A stretch of 64,000 bases of DNA from NCBI RefSeq assembly GCF_000621585.1, contig NZ_JHXY01000011.1:1-64000 (forward strand), given 5' to 3'. The position numbers and the translations under genes are program-made. This document shows, one piece after another, positions 1 to 8,481 of this stretch; positions within the stretch are counted from its first letter, which is position 1, and every line of letters begins with the position of its first letter. The stretch is from [Eubacterium] cellulosolvens LD2006. Lineage in GTDB: Bacteria > Bacillota > Clostridia > Lachnospirales > Lachnospiraceae. Under the pieces are notes generated by a model. That model had not been told where the DNA came from. It saw only the letters and a list, made by a program, of their open reading frames with translations, and made no database searches.

Positions 1-197
1 TATTTGATAACAGCGTGAATACGCAGAAGTCTCCTTACTCTGCTTGATTACAGGTGATCTGCCGCGGTCGGTCCTGTCAAGGCCGAAGCCTGGGACAGGT
101 GCCTGCGGCAGCCTTGACAGAGCCGATGACGGCAGATATGGGGTAGACAAGCAGAGTAAGGAGTTCTCTGCCCATGATGGGCATCAAAATACTGCGT
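1..197 (+). ncRNA. putative large structured RNA, rod-like, class unknown
   Basis: A perfect 16-bp inverted repeat pairs 31-46 with 148-163. Inside it lies a symmetric internal loop of about 10 by 10 bases, then an 8-bp stem (ATCTGCCG with CGGCAGAT) and a further 8-10-bp stem (CTGTCAAGG with CCTTGACAG). A small hairpin (GCCCAT/ATGGGC) follows at 169-181. Bases 1-8 can also pair with 182-190, so the structure may extend beyond the left window edge. No convincing reading frame with a ribosome site is present. A long rod with a central bubble resembles 6S RNA architecture, but no 6S sequence signature is recognised. It could also be a DNA palindrome of a repeat element. The strand is arbitrary, since the fold is nearly symmetric. 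Confidence 0.45.
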
Positions 198-318
198 TGA
201 CGAAGTACAGATACATGAATAAGATAAAGTTAATTTAAGCACTATCATTTACCTAACGGGCGGAGTCTCGATTCGCTTAACTGAAGGTTACTTAACGCCG
301 TCAACCAACGAAAAAGGT
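198..318. other. intergenic spacer, no gene seen
   Basis: The stretch between the foldable region and the icd promoter shows no ribosome site followed by a credible reading frame, and no recognised riboswitch motif. Confidence 0.5.
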
Positions 319-347
319 TTGCCCTCGAGTACAGAATTGATTATAAT
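319..347 (+). promoter_or_regulatory. SigA-type promoter of icd
   Basis: TTGCCC at 319-324 and a perfect TATAAT at 342-347 are separated by 17 bases. Transcription would begin near 354, about 70 bases before the chosen icd start. Confidence 0.65.
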
Positions 348-424
348 ATGAGACGTATTCACTTCCGGGCGAAAAAATCTTGTCTGGAATAAGTCAGTTT
401 TGTACGAAAGAGGGAGAGATAGCT

Positions 425-1639
425 ATGGAAAAAATTCAAATGACGACGCCGCTTGTGGAGATGGATGGAGATGAGATGACCAGAATTCTCTGGAAGATGA
501 TTAAGGATGAACTCCTTCTTCCGTTCATTGATCTGAAGACAGAGTATTATGACCTCGGTCTCAAACACAGAGATGAGACAAACGATCAGGTTACAGTAGA
601 TTCTGCCGAGGCAACAAAGAAATACGGCGTTGCTGTTAAGTGTGCGACTATTACACCCAATGCTGCCCGTGTGGAGGAGTACAACCTGAAGAAGATGTGG
701 AAGAGCCCTAACGGAACCATTCGTGCTCTTCTGGATGGTACTGTGTTCCGTACACCGATCATTGTAAAGGGAATTGAGCCGGTGGTTAAAAGCTGGAAGA
801 AGCCAATCACTATCGCCCGTCACGCTTACGGTGATGTTTACAAGAACGTTGAGATTCGTGTACCGCAGGCTGGAAAAGTAGAGCTTGTCTACACATCCGA
901 GGACGGAACCATCGAAAAGAGAGAGACCGTTCATACTTTTGACGGCGCAGGTGTTGTTCAGGGAACACATAATATCGACGCGTCTATCGAGAGCTTTGCA
1001 AGAAGCTGCTTCGAGTATGCGCTCGGAAGAAAAGAAGATCTCTGGTTTGCCACAAAGGATACCATCTCCAAGATCTACGATCACCGTTTCAAAGATGTAT
1101 TCCAGGATCTGTACGACAACGAGTACAAGGAGAAATTCGAGGCTGCAGGAATTACATATTTCTACACACTTATCGATGATGCGGTTGCCCGTATCATGAA
1201 AGCAGAGGGCGGCTTCATCTGGGCATGCAAGAACTACGACGGAGATGTTATGAGCGATATGCTTTCCTCCGCCTTCGGTTCTCTGGCTATGATGACTTCC
1301 GTACTTGTTTCCCCTCAGGGATATTATGAGTACGAGGCAGCACATGGTACTGTTCAGAGACATTACTACAAGCACCTCAAGGGAGAAGAAACATCCACAA
1401 ACTCCGTGGCAACCATCTTTGCATGGACCGGAGCACTCCGTAAGAGAGGCGAGCTGGACAACCTTGTTGAGCTTATCAAATTCGCAGATGCACTGGAGAA
1501 GGCAACCATCGAGACCATCGAGTCCGGAAAGATGACAGGAGATCTGGCGCTGATCACAGAACTTCCGAATCCGACCAAGCTGAATTCTCTGGACTTCATC
1601 AAGGCAATTCGCGAGAACCTCGAGAAGGAACTTGGCTGA
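425..1639 (+). CDS. icd: NADP-dependent isocitrate dehydrogenase
   Basis: Oxidatively decarboxylates isocitrate to 2-oxoglutarate with NADP+, supplying glutamate precursor and NADPH in the cytoplasm. The 404-residue length and the N-terminal [10 protein letters not shown] signature match the dimeric, eukaryote-like NADP-IDH family rather than the E. coli type. The substrate-binding S-P-N-G-T-I-R segment follows near residue 94, and a Y-E-A-A-H-G-T-V nucleotide-site motif lies near residue 303. The reading frame is open from 380, but the ATG at 425 is preceded by AGGGAGAG at good spacing and gives the usual family N-terminus. It is monocistronic, with its own promoter and a strong terminator. 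Confidence 0.95.
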   Translation: MEKIQMTTPLVEMDGDEMTRILWKMIKDELLLPFIDLKTEYYDLGLKHRDETNDQVTVDSAEATKKYGVAVKCATITPNAARVEEYNLKKMWKSPNGTIRALLDGTVFRTPIIVKGIEPVVKSWKKPITIARHAYGDVYKNVEIRVPQAGKVELVYTSEDGTIEKRETVHTFDGAGVVQGTHNIDASIESFARSCFEYALGRKEDLWFATKDTISKIYDHRFKDVFQDLYDNEYKEKFEAAGITYFYTLIDDAVARIMKAEGGFIWACKNYDGDVMSDMLSSAFGSLAMMTSVLVSPQGYYEYEAAHGTVQRHYYKHLKGEETSTNSVATIFAWTGALRKRGELDNLVELIKFADALEKATIETIESGKMTGDLALITELPNPTKLNSLDFIKAIRENLEKELG

Positions 1640-1712
1640 TTTACAGAGTGTATGCGTTCTCGTTACTGTTGAGGATATCGAGAATGTGAAGATATAGGTA
1701 TTTTAGATAAGA

Positions 1713-1754
1713 AAGCGGAATTCTCACAAAGTGCATGAGAATCCCGCTTTTTTG
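1713..1754 (+). terminator. rho-independent terminator after icd
   Basis: An AAGCGG-ATTCTCA stem pairs with TGAGAAT-CCCGCTT and is followed by six T residues. Confidence 0.85.
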
Positions 1755-1800
1755 AGTGGTTTCATTTATTGATTATTACATGGCTCAAGTGAAGTGCTCT

Positions 1801-2038
1801 GCGGAAGGCGGCAGAGCATACAAAGCGAACGATAGGAGCGGAGGGTGCTGAACGTCCGGGGGACGTTCGTTTAGCACCGACCGGAGCGGAGCGTAGACGT
1901 GCATGCTTGAGCCCGCTTTGGACAACGCCCGAAGGGCATAAGACAAAGCGGGTGAGTTTGCGAAGAGCACCTGCATTAGGCGGCAGAGCGCTGAGGACGA
2001 GAGCGACGTGTTCGCGTGTATACTCTACCGTCTTCCGC
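1801..2038 (+). ncRNA. structured repeat element, copy 1
   Basis: About 238 bases fold into a closed multi-branch structure. The closing stem GCGGAAG (1801-1807) pairs with CTTCCGC (2032-2038). A hairpin at 1844-1878 pairs GGTGCT with AGCACC and AACGTCC with GGACGTT. A second branch pairs 1912-1920 with 1944-1952 and carries an inner GCCC/GGGC hairpin at 1927-1937. The 3' part, GAGCGCTGAGGACGAGAGCG and following, is near-identical to copy 2 at 15308-15631. Stem sequences differ between the copies by compensatory changes. It lies between the icd terminator and the end of the opposing ABC-F gene. No protein is credible. It may be a non-coding RNA or a mobile palindromic element. Confidence 0.6.
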
Positions 2039-2064
2039 GAGTTCTGTTTTGTGCGTCCATGGAT

Positions 2065-3990
2065 TTACAGCTGCGACGAAACCTCTTCCCACTTCTCGTA
2101 GAGTCCCTCCAGCCTTTCATTGTTCGCTGTCTGTTCTTTGGAGAGTTTCTGGCACTTCGGAAGATCGGTGCCGGTCTCCGGTTTCAGAAATTCTTCGTCG
2201 ATTTCCCGGTTTCTGTCTTCCAGTTCCCCGATTTCTTTTTCGATTTTTTTGATCTCGTTTTCAATCTTGCGGATTCGAGCCTGTTCCTCCTTCTGGGCTT
2301 TCCAGTCCAGTTTGCCGGCTGTGTCGCCTGCCTGATTCGTTTCGGCGCTGTCGTCGGCAGGAGTGGCTGCGTAGATTGCTGTCAGTTCATCTTTTTTCTC
2401 CAGGTAGTAATCATAATTTCCGATGTAGTTTACCAGTGTCCGGTTGTTCAGGTCGATGATTCTGGTTGCGGTCTGGTTGATGAAGTAACGGTCGTGGCTG
2501 ACATAGAGCACGGTTCCGGTGTATTCATTCAGGGCGTCTTCCAGAATCTCCTTGGAGATAATATCCAGATGGTTGGTAGGCTCGTCCAGAATCAGAAGAT
2601 TTGCCTCGGAGAGCATGAGTCTCGCCAGGGATACGCGGCCGCGCTCGCCTCCGGAGAGGGATTTGATGAGCTTGAAGACGTCGTCGTTGGTAAAAAGGAA
2701 GGCGGCCAGGACATTCCGGATCTCTGTATTTGACAGAGTCGGATAGTCATCCGAGATCTGTTCAAAAATGGTCTTGGAGGGATCCAGAAGCTGCTGTTCC
2801 TGATCATAATAACCAATGTGCACTTTGGAACCGAAGGTTACGGTTCCGGCATCAGGCTCCAGAAGTCCTGTGAGGATCTTCAGGATGGTGGACTTACCGG
2901 TACCGTTGTTTCCGATAATGGCGACGCGCTCCCCGCGCTTGATCTCAAAACTCTGATCGGTGAACAGAGGAAGATTCGGGAAGGATTTGGTGAGCCCCTT
3001 TACCGTGAGGACATCTTTTCCACTCTCCGTGCGTGGATGTAGTTCGATGCGCATATCGGCGCTGACTTCTGCCGGTTTTTCGATGAGGTCGATTTTGTCC
3101 AGCATTTTCTCACGGCTCTCCGCGCGCTTGATGGATTTTTCACGGTTGAACTGCTTGAGTTTTGTGATGACTGCTTCCTGGTGTTTGATCTCGTTCTGCT
3201 GTTTGAGCCAGGCGTTGTACTGGGACTTCCGGACGATGGCTTTTTTCTCACTGTAGGCGGAGTAGTTCCCGACAAAGGTCATGGAGCTTCCGTTTTCGAT
3301 CTCCACGACGCGGTTGACGATCCGGTTCAGGAAGTAACGGTCGTGGGAGACGATCAGGACGGTTCCAGCGTAGTTCAGAAGATAGGTCTCCAGCCACTCG
3401 ATGGAGGTGAGATCCAGGTGGTTGGTAGGCTCGTCCAGAAGAAGGACATCCGGCTTTGTGAGCAGGAGCTTGCCGAGAACCACCCGGGTCTTCTGTCCTC
3501 CGGAGAGTGTGGAAAGCCTGCGGTCAAAATCAGCTTCCGCAAAACCAAGACCCTTGAGTACGCCGGTGATCTCGCTCTCAACAGCATAACCGTTCTCCAG
3601 TTCAAAGCGATGACCCAGCTGTGTATATTTTTCCATCACACGGTCGTAGTCGCTGCCGGTGACGTTTTTCATTTGTTCTTCCATGCTGCGCAGTTCCTGT
3701 TCCATATCCAGAACGTACTGACGCGCCTTTTTTACTTCATTGTAGATTGTCTCGTCACCCTCCATCTCCTGATACTGAGCCAGATAGCCCAGTGTTTTTC
3801 CGTGGGTGAGGGTAACTTCGCCGGAATCCGGAGAGAGAGCTCCCGTAATGATTCGGAGAAGTGTGGATTTTCCGGCGCCGTTTACACCGATGAGAGCTGC
3901 CTTGTCGTGCTCCTCCAGGTGAAAGGAGACATCCTTCAGGATGGTCTCGGTGCCGAAAGACTTGCTTATATTCTGACAGGATAAAATCAT
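2065..3990 (-). CDS. ABC-F family ATPase (Uup/YdiF type)
   Basis: A 641-residue soluble protein with two ABC ATPase domains and no membrane segments, the ABC-F layout of proteins that act on the ribosome (translation factors or antibiotic protection). The first Walker A (G-V-N-G-A-G-K-S) is at residues 35-42, with the L-S-G-G-Q signature near 162 and D-E-P-T-N near 186. The second Walker A (G-N-N-G-T-G-K-S) is near 360, with L-S-G-G-E-R after it. A charged interdomain linker sits near 240-300, and a coiled-coil tail fills the last 80 residues or so. The frame is open upstream, but the ATG at 3990 has AGGAGG seven bases before it and gives the family start. It is divergent from rex, an arrangement also seen around B. 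subtilis ydiF. Confidence 0.92.
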   Translation of the reverse strand: MILSCQNISKSFGTETILKDVSFHLEEHDKAALIGVNGAGKSTLLRIITGALSPDSGEVTLTHGKTLGYLAQYQEMEGDETIYNEVKKARQYVLDMEQELRSMEEQMKNVTGSDYDRVMEKYTQLGHRFELENGYAVESEITGVLKGLGFAEADFDRRLSTLSGGQKTRVVLGKLLLTKPDVLLLDEPTNHLDLTSIEWLETYLLNYAGTVLIVSHDRYFLNRIVNRVVEIENGSSMTFVGNYSAYSEKKAIVRKSQYNAWLKQQNEIKHQEAVITKLKQFNREKSIKRAESREKMLDKIDLIEKPAEVSADMRIELHPRTESGKDVLTVKGLTKSFPNLPLFTDQSFEIKRGERVAIIGNNGTGKSTILKILTGLLEPDAGTVTFGSKVHIGYYDQEQQLLDPSKTIFEQISDDYPTLSNTEIRNVLAAFLFTNDDVFKLIKSLSGGERGRVSLARLMLSEANLLILDEPTNHLDIISKEILEDALNEYTGTVLYVSHDRYFINQTATRIIDLNNRTLVNYIGNYDYYLEKKDELTAIYAATPADDSAETNQAGDTAGKLDWKAQKEEQARIRKIENEIKKIEKEIGELEDRNREIDEEFLKPETGTDLPKCQKLSKEQTANNERLEGLYEKWEEVSSQL

Positions 3991-4020
3991 TCTGTTTCCT
4001 CCTATAAATCTGCCCTTCTC

Positions 4021-4048
4021 ATTATACTTGAAATATGACACAAAACAA
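4021..4048 (-). promoter_or_regulatory. SigA-type promoter of the ABC-F gene
   Basis: On the minus strand, TTGTTT (4043-4048) and a perfect TATAAT (4021-4026) are 16 bases apart, about 30 bases upstream of the start codon. Confidence 0.6.
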
Positions 4049-4070
4049 GGACGAGAAAGTCTTTCGAATT

Positions 4071-4088
4071 TTGTGATTTTTCTATCAA
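4071..4088 (+). promoter_or_regulatory. candidate Rex operator upstream of rex
   Basis: TTGTGA-N6-TATCAA is an 18-bp imperfect dyad. Its left half is exact against the Rex half-site TTGTGA, and its right half matches four of six. It sits just upstream of the rex -35 element and between two divergent promoters, so Rex could control both genes. Confidence 0.5.
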
Positions 4089-4093
4089 AGACC

Positions 4094-4122
4094 TTGATAA
4101 GATTTAGACAAAGATATATAAT
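4094..4122 (+). promoter_or_regulatory. SigA-type promoter of rex
   Basis: TTGATA (4094-4099) and a perfect TATAAT (4117-4122) are separated by 17 bases. The predicted transcript has a leader of about 20 bases. Confidence 0.75.
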
Positions 4123-4149
4123 ATATGTAATTTGAACGGAGGGCACCGT

Positions 4150-4803
4150 ATGGGACAGAAAGTAATTTCGAAAGCTGTTATTAAAAGACTCCCCCGATAT
4201 TACCGATATCTCGGAGAACTTCTGGATGCAGGTGTGGAGAGGATTTCTTCCGGTGAACTGAGTCAGCAGATGAAAGTCACTGCATCGCAGATTCGTCAGG
4301 ATCTGAATAATTTCGGCGGATTCGGGCAGCAGGGTTACGGTTACAATGTGTATTATCTTCGGACGGAAATTGCGAAGATCCTCGGTCTTGACCGGCCGCA
4401 CAAGATGATCATCATTGGAGCAGGAAATCTCGGACAGGCACTTGCCAACTACGCAAAGTTCGAGAAGAACAGTTTCCGTGTTGTTGGTCTCTTTGACAAT
4501 AACAAGGCACTTAAGCGGAAGATGGTTAGAGATATCCCGATCATGATGATCGATGAGCTCCCGGCCTTTCTTCAGAAGAATGATGTGGAGATTGCCGCGC
4601 TCACACTTCCGAAGGAGAATGCCATCGACATGGCTCAGATTCTGGTGGAGAACGGAATCCACGCGATCTGGAACTTCGCACACACAGATCTGAATCTGGT
4701 AGTACCGAAGACGGTGGCTGTGCAGAACGTCCACCTCTCAGAGAGCCTGATGCGTCTATCCTATAATCTCAAGACGCTGGAAGAAGAAGGAAAAATCAAA
4801 TAA
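4150..4803 (+). CDS. rex: redox-sensing transcriptional repressor Rex
   Basis: Cytoplasmic repressor that binds DNA when the NADH/NAD+ ratio is low and is released by NADH. In Clostridia it controls fermentation, hydrogenase and redox genes. The 217-residue protein has an N-terminal winged helix (about residues 1-80, with S-A-like helix T-A-S-Q-I-R-Q-D-L) and a Rossmann domain whose G-A-G-N-L-G nucleotide loop is at 90-95. It ends in the swapped C-terminal helix typical of the family. The frame is open from 4132, but the ATG at 4150 has CGGAGGG at ideal distance. A candidate Rex site in its own promoter suggests autoregulation. Confidence 0.96.
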   Translation: MGQKVISKAVIKRLPRYYRYLGELLDAGVERISSGELSQQMKVTASQIRQDLNNFGGFGQQGYGYNVYYLRTEIAKILGLDRPHKMIIIGAGNLGQALANYAKFEKNSFRVVGLFDNNKALKRKMVRDIPIMMIDELPAFLQKNDVEIAALTLPKENAIDMAQILVENGIHAIWNFAHTDLNLVVPKTVAVQNVHLSESLMRLSYNLKTLEEEGKIK

Positions 4804-4846
4804 GATATGATACCTGTTTTGCAGAAGCAGGGCAGAAACAACCGGT

Positions 4847-4916
4847 AAGGGACTGCCGCACGAAAACATAGTAGGTACTTTGTATGTATGCTGCTGTTTC
4901 GCGTGGCAGTCCCTTT
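4847..4916 (+). terminator. terminator after rex
   Basis: A long stem begins AAGGGACTGCC and closes with GGCAGTCCCTT, with a short T tract. The loop is long, about 45 bases, partly paired through CGAAA/TTTCG. Confidence 0.65.
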
Positions 4917-4978
4917 ATTCGTCAAATGTTATACTTTCGTAGTTCATTAAATCAAAGTACTTCGCGGAGGAGACTGAG

Positions 4979-5008
4979 TTGTACTAAGCGAACGCTTGGA
5001 ATTAATAT
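4979..5008 (+). promoter_or_regulatory. possible promoter of nnr
   Basis: TTGTAC and TAATAT are separated by 18 bases, about 48 bases upstream of the start codon. A small AAGCG/CGCTT hairpin lies in the spacer. The match is weak. Confidence 0.3.
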
Positions 5009-5056
5009 CGAATTATCACGTAATAGAGAAAACGTATGCCCGAAAAGGAGGTCACC

Positions 5057-6544
5057 ATGGAACCGATTTTACGTGCCGATCAGCACAAGGAAGCCGATAT
5101 CCGAACCAGTGAAAACGGAATACCCTCTCTGGTTCTGATGGAGAGGGCGGCTCTTGCTGTCGTGGATGTTCTGGAAGAGGAAGAATTTGATCTTTCAGAT
5201 GTGCTTGTCATCTGCGGAACCGGAAACAATGCCGGTGACGGAGCGGCTATTGCGAGAATTCTCACAGAGAGAGGCTATGGCGCCACCGTTTTTGCGGCAG
5301 GGGACGAGGAGAAATACAGCGAACAGATGAAGACGCAGATGATGGTTCTCACGCATTATCCTGTGAAGGTGTTGCGGGGAGAATTTCCGGTCGAAGGTTA
5401 TACATTGATTGTGGACGCCCTGTTCGGGATCGGCATGCACAGGCCGGTGACGGGAAACTATGCGGAGGTTATTGAGGCTGTCAATGACTCTGACCTGCCG
5501 GTTGTTGCTGTGGACATGCCTTCCGGCATTCATACGGACACCGGAGCGGTGTGCGGTGTTGCGGTGAGAGCAGATCTGACAGTCACCTTTACCACGGGCA
5601 AGGCAGGTCTCTATCTGTATCCGGGAGCTGCCTATGCCGGAAGAGTGCTCGTGCGTAAAATCGGAATTCCGGTGGAGGAGGATATGCTCCGGGAATGCCC
5701 CTTGTTTTCTCTGGATGAAACGGACTTGAAACTGCTTCCCGCGAGGGATGAATCCGGAAACAAGGGAACTTTCGGGAAGGTTCTGGTGATTGCCGGCTCC
5801 GAAGAAATCTTCGGAGCCGCATACCTGTCGGCGGCGGCCGCGTTGAAGTCCGGTGCCGGTATGGTGAAGATCTACACCGACGAGAAAAACAGAACGGCGC
5901 TGGCCACTATGCTTCCGGAGGCTTTGCTCTCGGTTTATACGTCCAAAGGCTGGAAGCCGGAAAGTCTGCTGGAAAATCTGAAATGGGCGGATGCTGTGCT
6001 CATCGGACCGGGCCTTGGGACAGGAGAAATTTCGGAAAAAATCCTGACGACATTTCTGAAAAGCGGTTGGAAGAAGACGACAGTGATGGACGCGGATGCA
6101 TTGAATATTCTGGCACGCCATGATGAACTGATCAGCCTCATTGATTTTCCGGTAACTATTACGCCCCACCTGATGGAGATGAGCAGGCTCTGTGATTATT
6201 CTGTTGAAGAAATAAAGAAGGAATTTGTCTATGTGGCGTCAAAGGCTGCGGAAGAATCCGGAGCCTGTGTGGTTCTCAAGGATGCCCGAACTGTAGTCGC
6301 CCTTCCGGATGGACGTTCGTTTCTGAATCTGTCCGGCTGCAGTGCACTGTCGACGGCCGGCAGCGGAGATGTACTGGCGGGAATGATCACGACCCTCACT
6401 ATGCAGCATCCGGATCTTCCGGTGCCGCCCCAGGCACTTGCAGTTTACATTCACGGAAAATGCGGGGAGATGGCGGCAGAAAAGTATTCCGCTGCATCTG
6501 CGACGGCAGGAGATCTGCTTGAATTTATTCACCGTTTTTTGTGA
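5057..6544 (+). CDS. nnr: bifunctional NAD(P)H-hydrate epimerase / ADP-dependent dehydratase
   Basis: Repairs the damaged cofactors NADHX and NADPHX: the N-terminal domain epimerises the R and S hydrates, and the C-terminal domain dehydrates the S form using ADP. The 495-residue protein is the fused form. The YjeF_N epimerase half (about 1-215) shows N-N-A-G-D-G near residue 57. The ribokinase-like dehydratase half shows G-S-E-E near 244, G-P-G-L-G-T-G near 318 and the catalytic G-S-G-D-V-L-A-G-M motif near 435. The ATG at 5057 follows AAGGAGGT by five bases, so it is preferred over the ATG at 5036. Placement after rex fits the local pyridine-nucleotide theme. Confidence 0.94.
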   Translation: MEPILRADQHKEADIRTSENGIPSLVLMERAALAVVDVLEEEEFDLSDVLVICGTGNNAGDGAAIARILTERGYGATVFAAGDEEKYSEQMKTQMMVLTHYPVKVLRGEFPVEGYTLIVDALFGIGMHRPVTGNYAEVIEAVNDSDLPVVAVDMPSGIHTDTGAVCGVAVRADLTVTFTTGKAGLYLYPGAAYAGRVLVRKIGIPVEEDMLRECPLFSLDETDLKLLPARDESGNKGTFGKVLVIAGSEEIFGAAYLSAAAALKSGAGMVKIYTDEKNRTALATMLPEALLSVYTSKGWKPESLLENLKWADAVLIGPGLGTGEISEKILTTFLKSGWKKTTVMDADALNILARHDELISLIDFPVTITPHLMEMSRLCDYSVEEIKKEFVYVASKAAEESGACVVLKDARTVVALPDGRSFLNLSGCSALSTAGSGDVLAGMITTLTMQHPDLPVPPQALAVYIHGKCGEMAAEKYSAASATAGDLLEFIHRFL

Positions 6545-6588
6545 ATCCGTCACCGGAAAACCTCATAATAAATAGGAAGAAACGAATC

Positions 6589-6617
6589 TTGACGGTTATT
6601 TTATTCAGTGCTATATT
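6589..6617 (+). promoter_or_regulatory. SigA-type promoter of yebC
   Basis: TTGACG and TATATT are separated by 17 bases, giving a leader of roughly 65 bases before yebC. Confidence 0.65.
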
Positions 6618-6689
6618 TCTAAGGTGATGATAAAATATGCGTGAACTGTGAAGAGACGCATGAGAAAGACAGAGGAGAGGAAACAAGGT

Positions 6690-7445
6690 ATGTCAGGACA
6701 TTCAAAATTCGCGAATATCAAACACAAGAAAGAGAAGAATGATGCTCAGAAGGGCAAAATTTTTACCATAATCGGACGAGAGATCGTTATTGCTGTAAAG
6801 GCAGGCGGCGCTGATCCGGATAATAACAGCAAACTTCGTGACGTTATCGCAAAGGCAAAGGCAGCAAACATGCCGAACGATACGATCAAACGTGGAATTG
6901 AGAAAGCAGCAGGAGCAGCTTCCGCCGACAACTACGAGCACATCACTTACGAGGGATACGGTCCGGCCGGAGTTGCAGTTATCGTTCAGACGCTGACAGA
7001 CAACAAGAACCGTACCGCTGCGGATGTAAGAAGTGCGTTCTCCAAGGGACACGGAAACATCGGAACACCGGGATGCGTATCCTTCATGTTCGATGAGAAG
7101 GGACAGATCCTGATCGATAAGGAGCAGTTTGAAGATGAGGTTGGAGGAACAGCCGATGATCTCATGATGACAGCCCTCGATGCAGGCGCTGAGGACTTCA
7201 ACGAGTACGAGGATTATTTCGAGGTTCTCACAGATCCGGAATCCTTCTCCGAGGTTCGTGAGAGTCTTGAGAAAGAGAAAATCCCGATGATGGAGGCGGA
7301 CATCGCAATGATTCCGCAGACAAAGACAGCTCTCACAGATGAGACAGATATTGCGAATATGCGCAAGATTCTGGATCTTCTCGACGAGAGCGATGACGTA
7401 CAGAACGTGTACACGAACCTCGACGGAGATATTGACGAGGACTAA
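6690..7445 (+). CDS. yebC: YebC/PmpR family protein (TACO1-like)
   Basis: A 251-residue member of the YebC/TACO1 family, described in other bacteria both as a transcription regulator and as a factor that relieves ribosome stalling at proline runs. The diagnostic start [14 protein letters not shown] is intact. It is followed by the conserved A-K-A-A-N-M-P segment near 55 and the G-P-G-G-(V)-A-like Y-E-G-Y-G-P-A-G-V segment near 90. The acidic third domain closes the protein. The ATG at 6690 follows AGGAGAGG; the upstream in-frame ATG at 6648 would add 14 non-conserved residues. A dedicated promoter sits at 6589. The substrate role here cannot be told from sequence. Confidence 0.93.
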   Translation: MSGHSKFANIKHKKEKNDAQKGKIFTIIGREIVIAVKAGGADPDNNSKLRDVIAKAKAANMPNDTIKRGIEKAAGAASADNYEHITYEGYGPAGVAVIVQTLTDNKNRTAADVRSAFSKGHGNIGTPGCVSFMFDEKGQILIDKEQFEDEVGGTADDLMMTALDAGAEDFNEYEDYFEVLTDPESFSEVRESLEKEKIPMMEADIAMIPQTKTALTDETDIANMRKILDLLDESDDVQNVYTNLDGDIDED

Positions 7446-7488
7446 ATAACGCATGGATTTTTCGGCGCAGGTCAGCAACTGCAGTCGA

Positions 7489-7532
7489 AGGTCCGCTGCG
7501 GGAAACGCCGGAAGCGGCCTTTCCTTCATTTA
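7489..7532 (+). terminator. weak terminator between yebC and uppP
   Basis: GG(T)CCGCT pairs with AGCGGCC across a 22-base interval and runs into TTTCCTT. The T tract is interrupted. Confidence 0.35.
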
Positions 7533-7559
7533 TAAACAGGGGAGATTGGGGACATACTT

Positions 7560-8432
7560 ATGTCTATAATAGGGGCAATTATCCTGGGAGTGCTGCAGGG
7601 AGTAACAGCATTCTTTCCGGTGAGCAGTTCCGGTCATCTGGTGGTCGTGGGGAGACTGCTGGGGGCCGATGAGGCGGTAAATCTTAGCTATCTGGCTATG
7701 ATGCATATCGGAACACTCATCGCTGTGATCTTCTCGTTCCGGTCGGATTTGTCGAGGGTACTCGCGTCCATGGCCGGAATGTGCGGAGATGTCTTTACAA
7801 ATGTCAGACTGCTTGTAAAGAATTATCGTCATTCCGAGACGGGAGATTATCACAGAATCCTGACAACAAATTATCGCCGGTTTACCGCAATGATGATGAT
7901 TTCCACGCTGACATCCGCTGCCATTTTTCTGGCGCTCCGACCTTTTGCCAGAATGGGAGCGGATAATCTTCTGATTACGGCCACGGGAATGTCGATCACA
8001 GCGCTTACGTTGTTTATTTCATCGTTTACGCGCAACACGGGGAAAAAACCGGCGGGAACCAGAATCAGGGACGCGCTGGTAATCGGAGTCCTGCAGGGAC
8101 TTGCCGTTATGCCGGGGATTTCAAGGCTCGGCATGATCCTCGCGGGAGCGGGGATCTGCGGTTTTTCGAGAAAGTATATGGTGAAATATGCTTTCCTGCT
8201 CAGCATTCCGGCCATCATCGGCGGCGTTTTGACGGAGGGAAGGTTCGGCATGGCATCGATCGCCGCCAACGTCGGCGTCGGGTGCATGATGGCAGGGATT
8301 GTTTTTGCGGCGCTTGTCGGCTGTCTTGTGCTCAGACTATCGCAAAGGGTTTTATCCGGAAAGAGAAGCTGGATATTCAGCTCCTATTGTCTGATCGCAG
8401 GGATCCTGACCATGGTGATATATCTTTTTTGA
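7560..8432 (+). CDS. uppP: UppP/BacA-family undecaprenyl-diphosphatase, divergent active site
   Basis: UppP dephosphorylates undecaprenyl diphosphate in the membrane to recycle the peptidoglycan lipid carrier. The 290-residue protein has seven or eight hydrophobic segments, an F-P-V-S-S-S-G-H-L motif near residue 20-28 and P-G-I-S-R near 183-187. Oddities: the family motif (E/Q)-x-x-x-E-F-x-P reads Q-G-V-T-A-F-F-P, so the second acidic residue (Glu21 in E. coli) is Ala. The P-G-x-S-R-S-G-A-T segment reads P-G-I-S-R-L-G-M-I. The histidine and arginine are kept. It may be a paralogue with altered activity. It is followed after 49 bases by the FtsK gene. GGGGA lies 13 bases before the ATG. Confidence 0.82.
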   Translation: MSIIGAIILGVLQGVTAFFPVSSSGHLVVVGRLLGADEAVNLSYLAMMHIGTLIAVIFSFRSDLSRVLASMAGMCGDVFTNVRLLVKNYRHSETGDYHRILTTNYRRFTAMMMISTLTSAAIFLALRPFARMGADNLLITATGMSITALTLFISSFTRNTGKKPAGTRIRDALVIGVLQGLAVMPGISRLGMILAGAGICGFSRKYMVKYAFLLSIPAIIGGVLTEGRFGMASIAANVGVGCMMAGIVFAALVGCLVLRLSQRVLSGKRSWIFSSYCLIAGILTMVIYLF

Positions 8433-8481
8433 AAGCGACGCGGGAGCTTATAACCGGCATACAGAGTGAGGAGTTGTTTGA

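Noticed and set aside
31-163. Inverted repeat considered as an insertion sequence or MITE
   Set aside because: No flanking target duplication and no second copy in the window; an internal multi-helix fold fits RNA better, though the MITE option is not excluded.
2008-2733. Long plus-strand frame opposite the ABC-F gene
   Set aside because: It is the antisense shadow of a well-supported ABC-F gene; the product has no recognisable domain.
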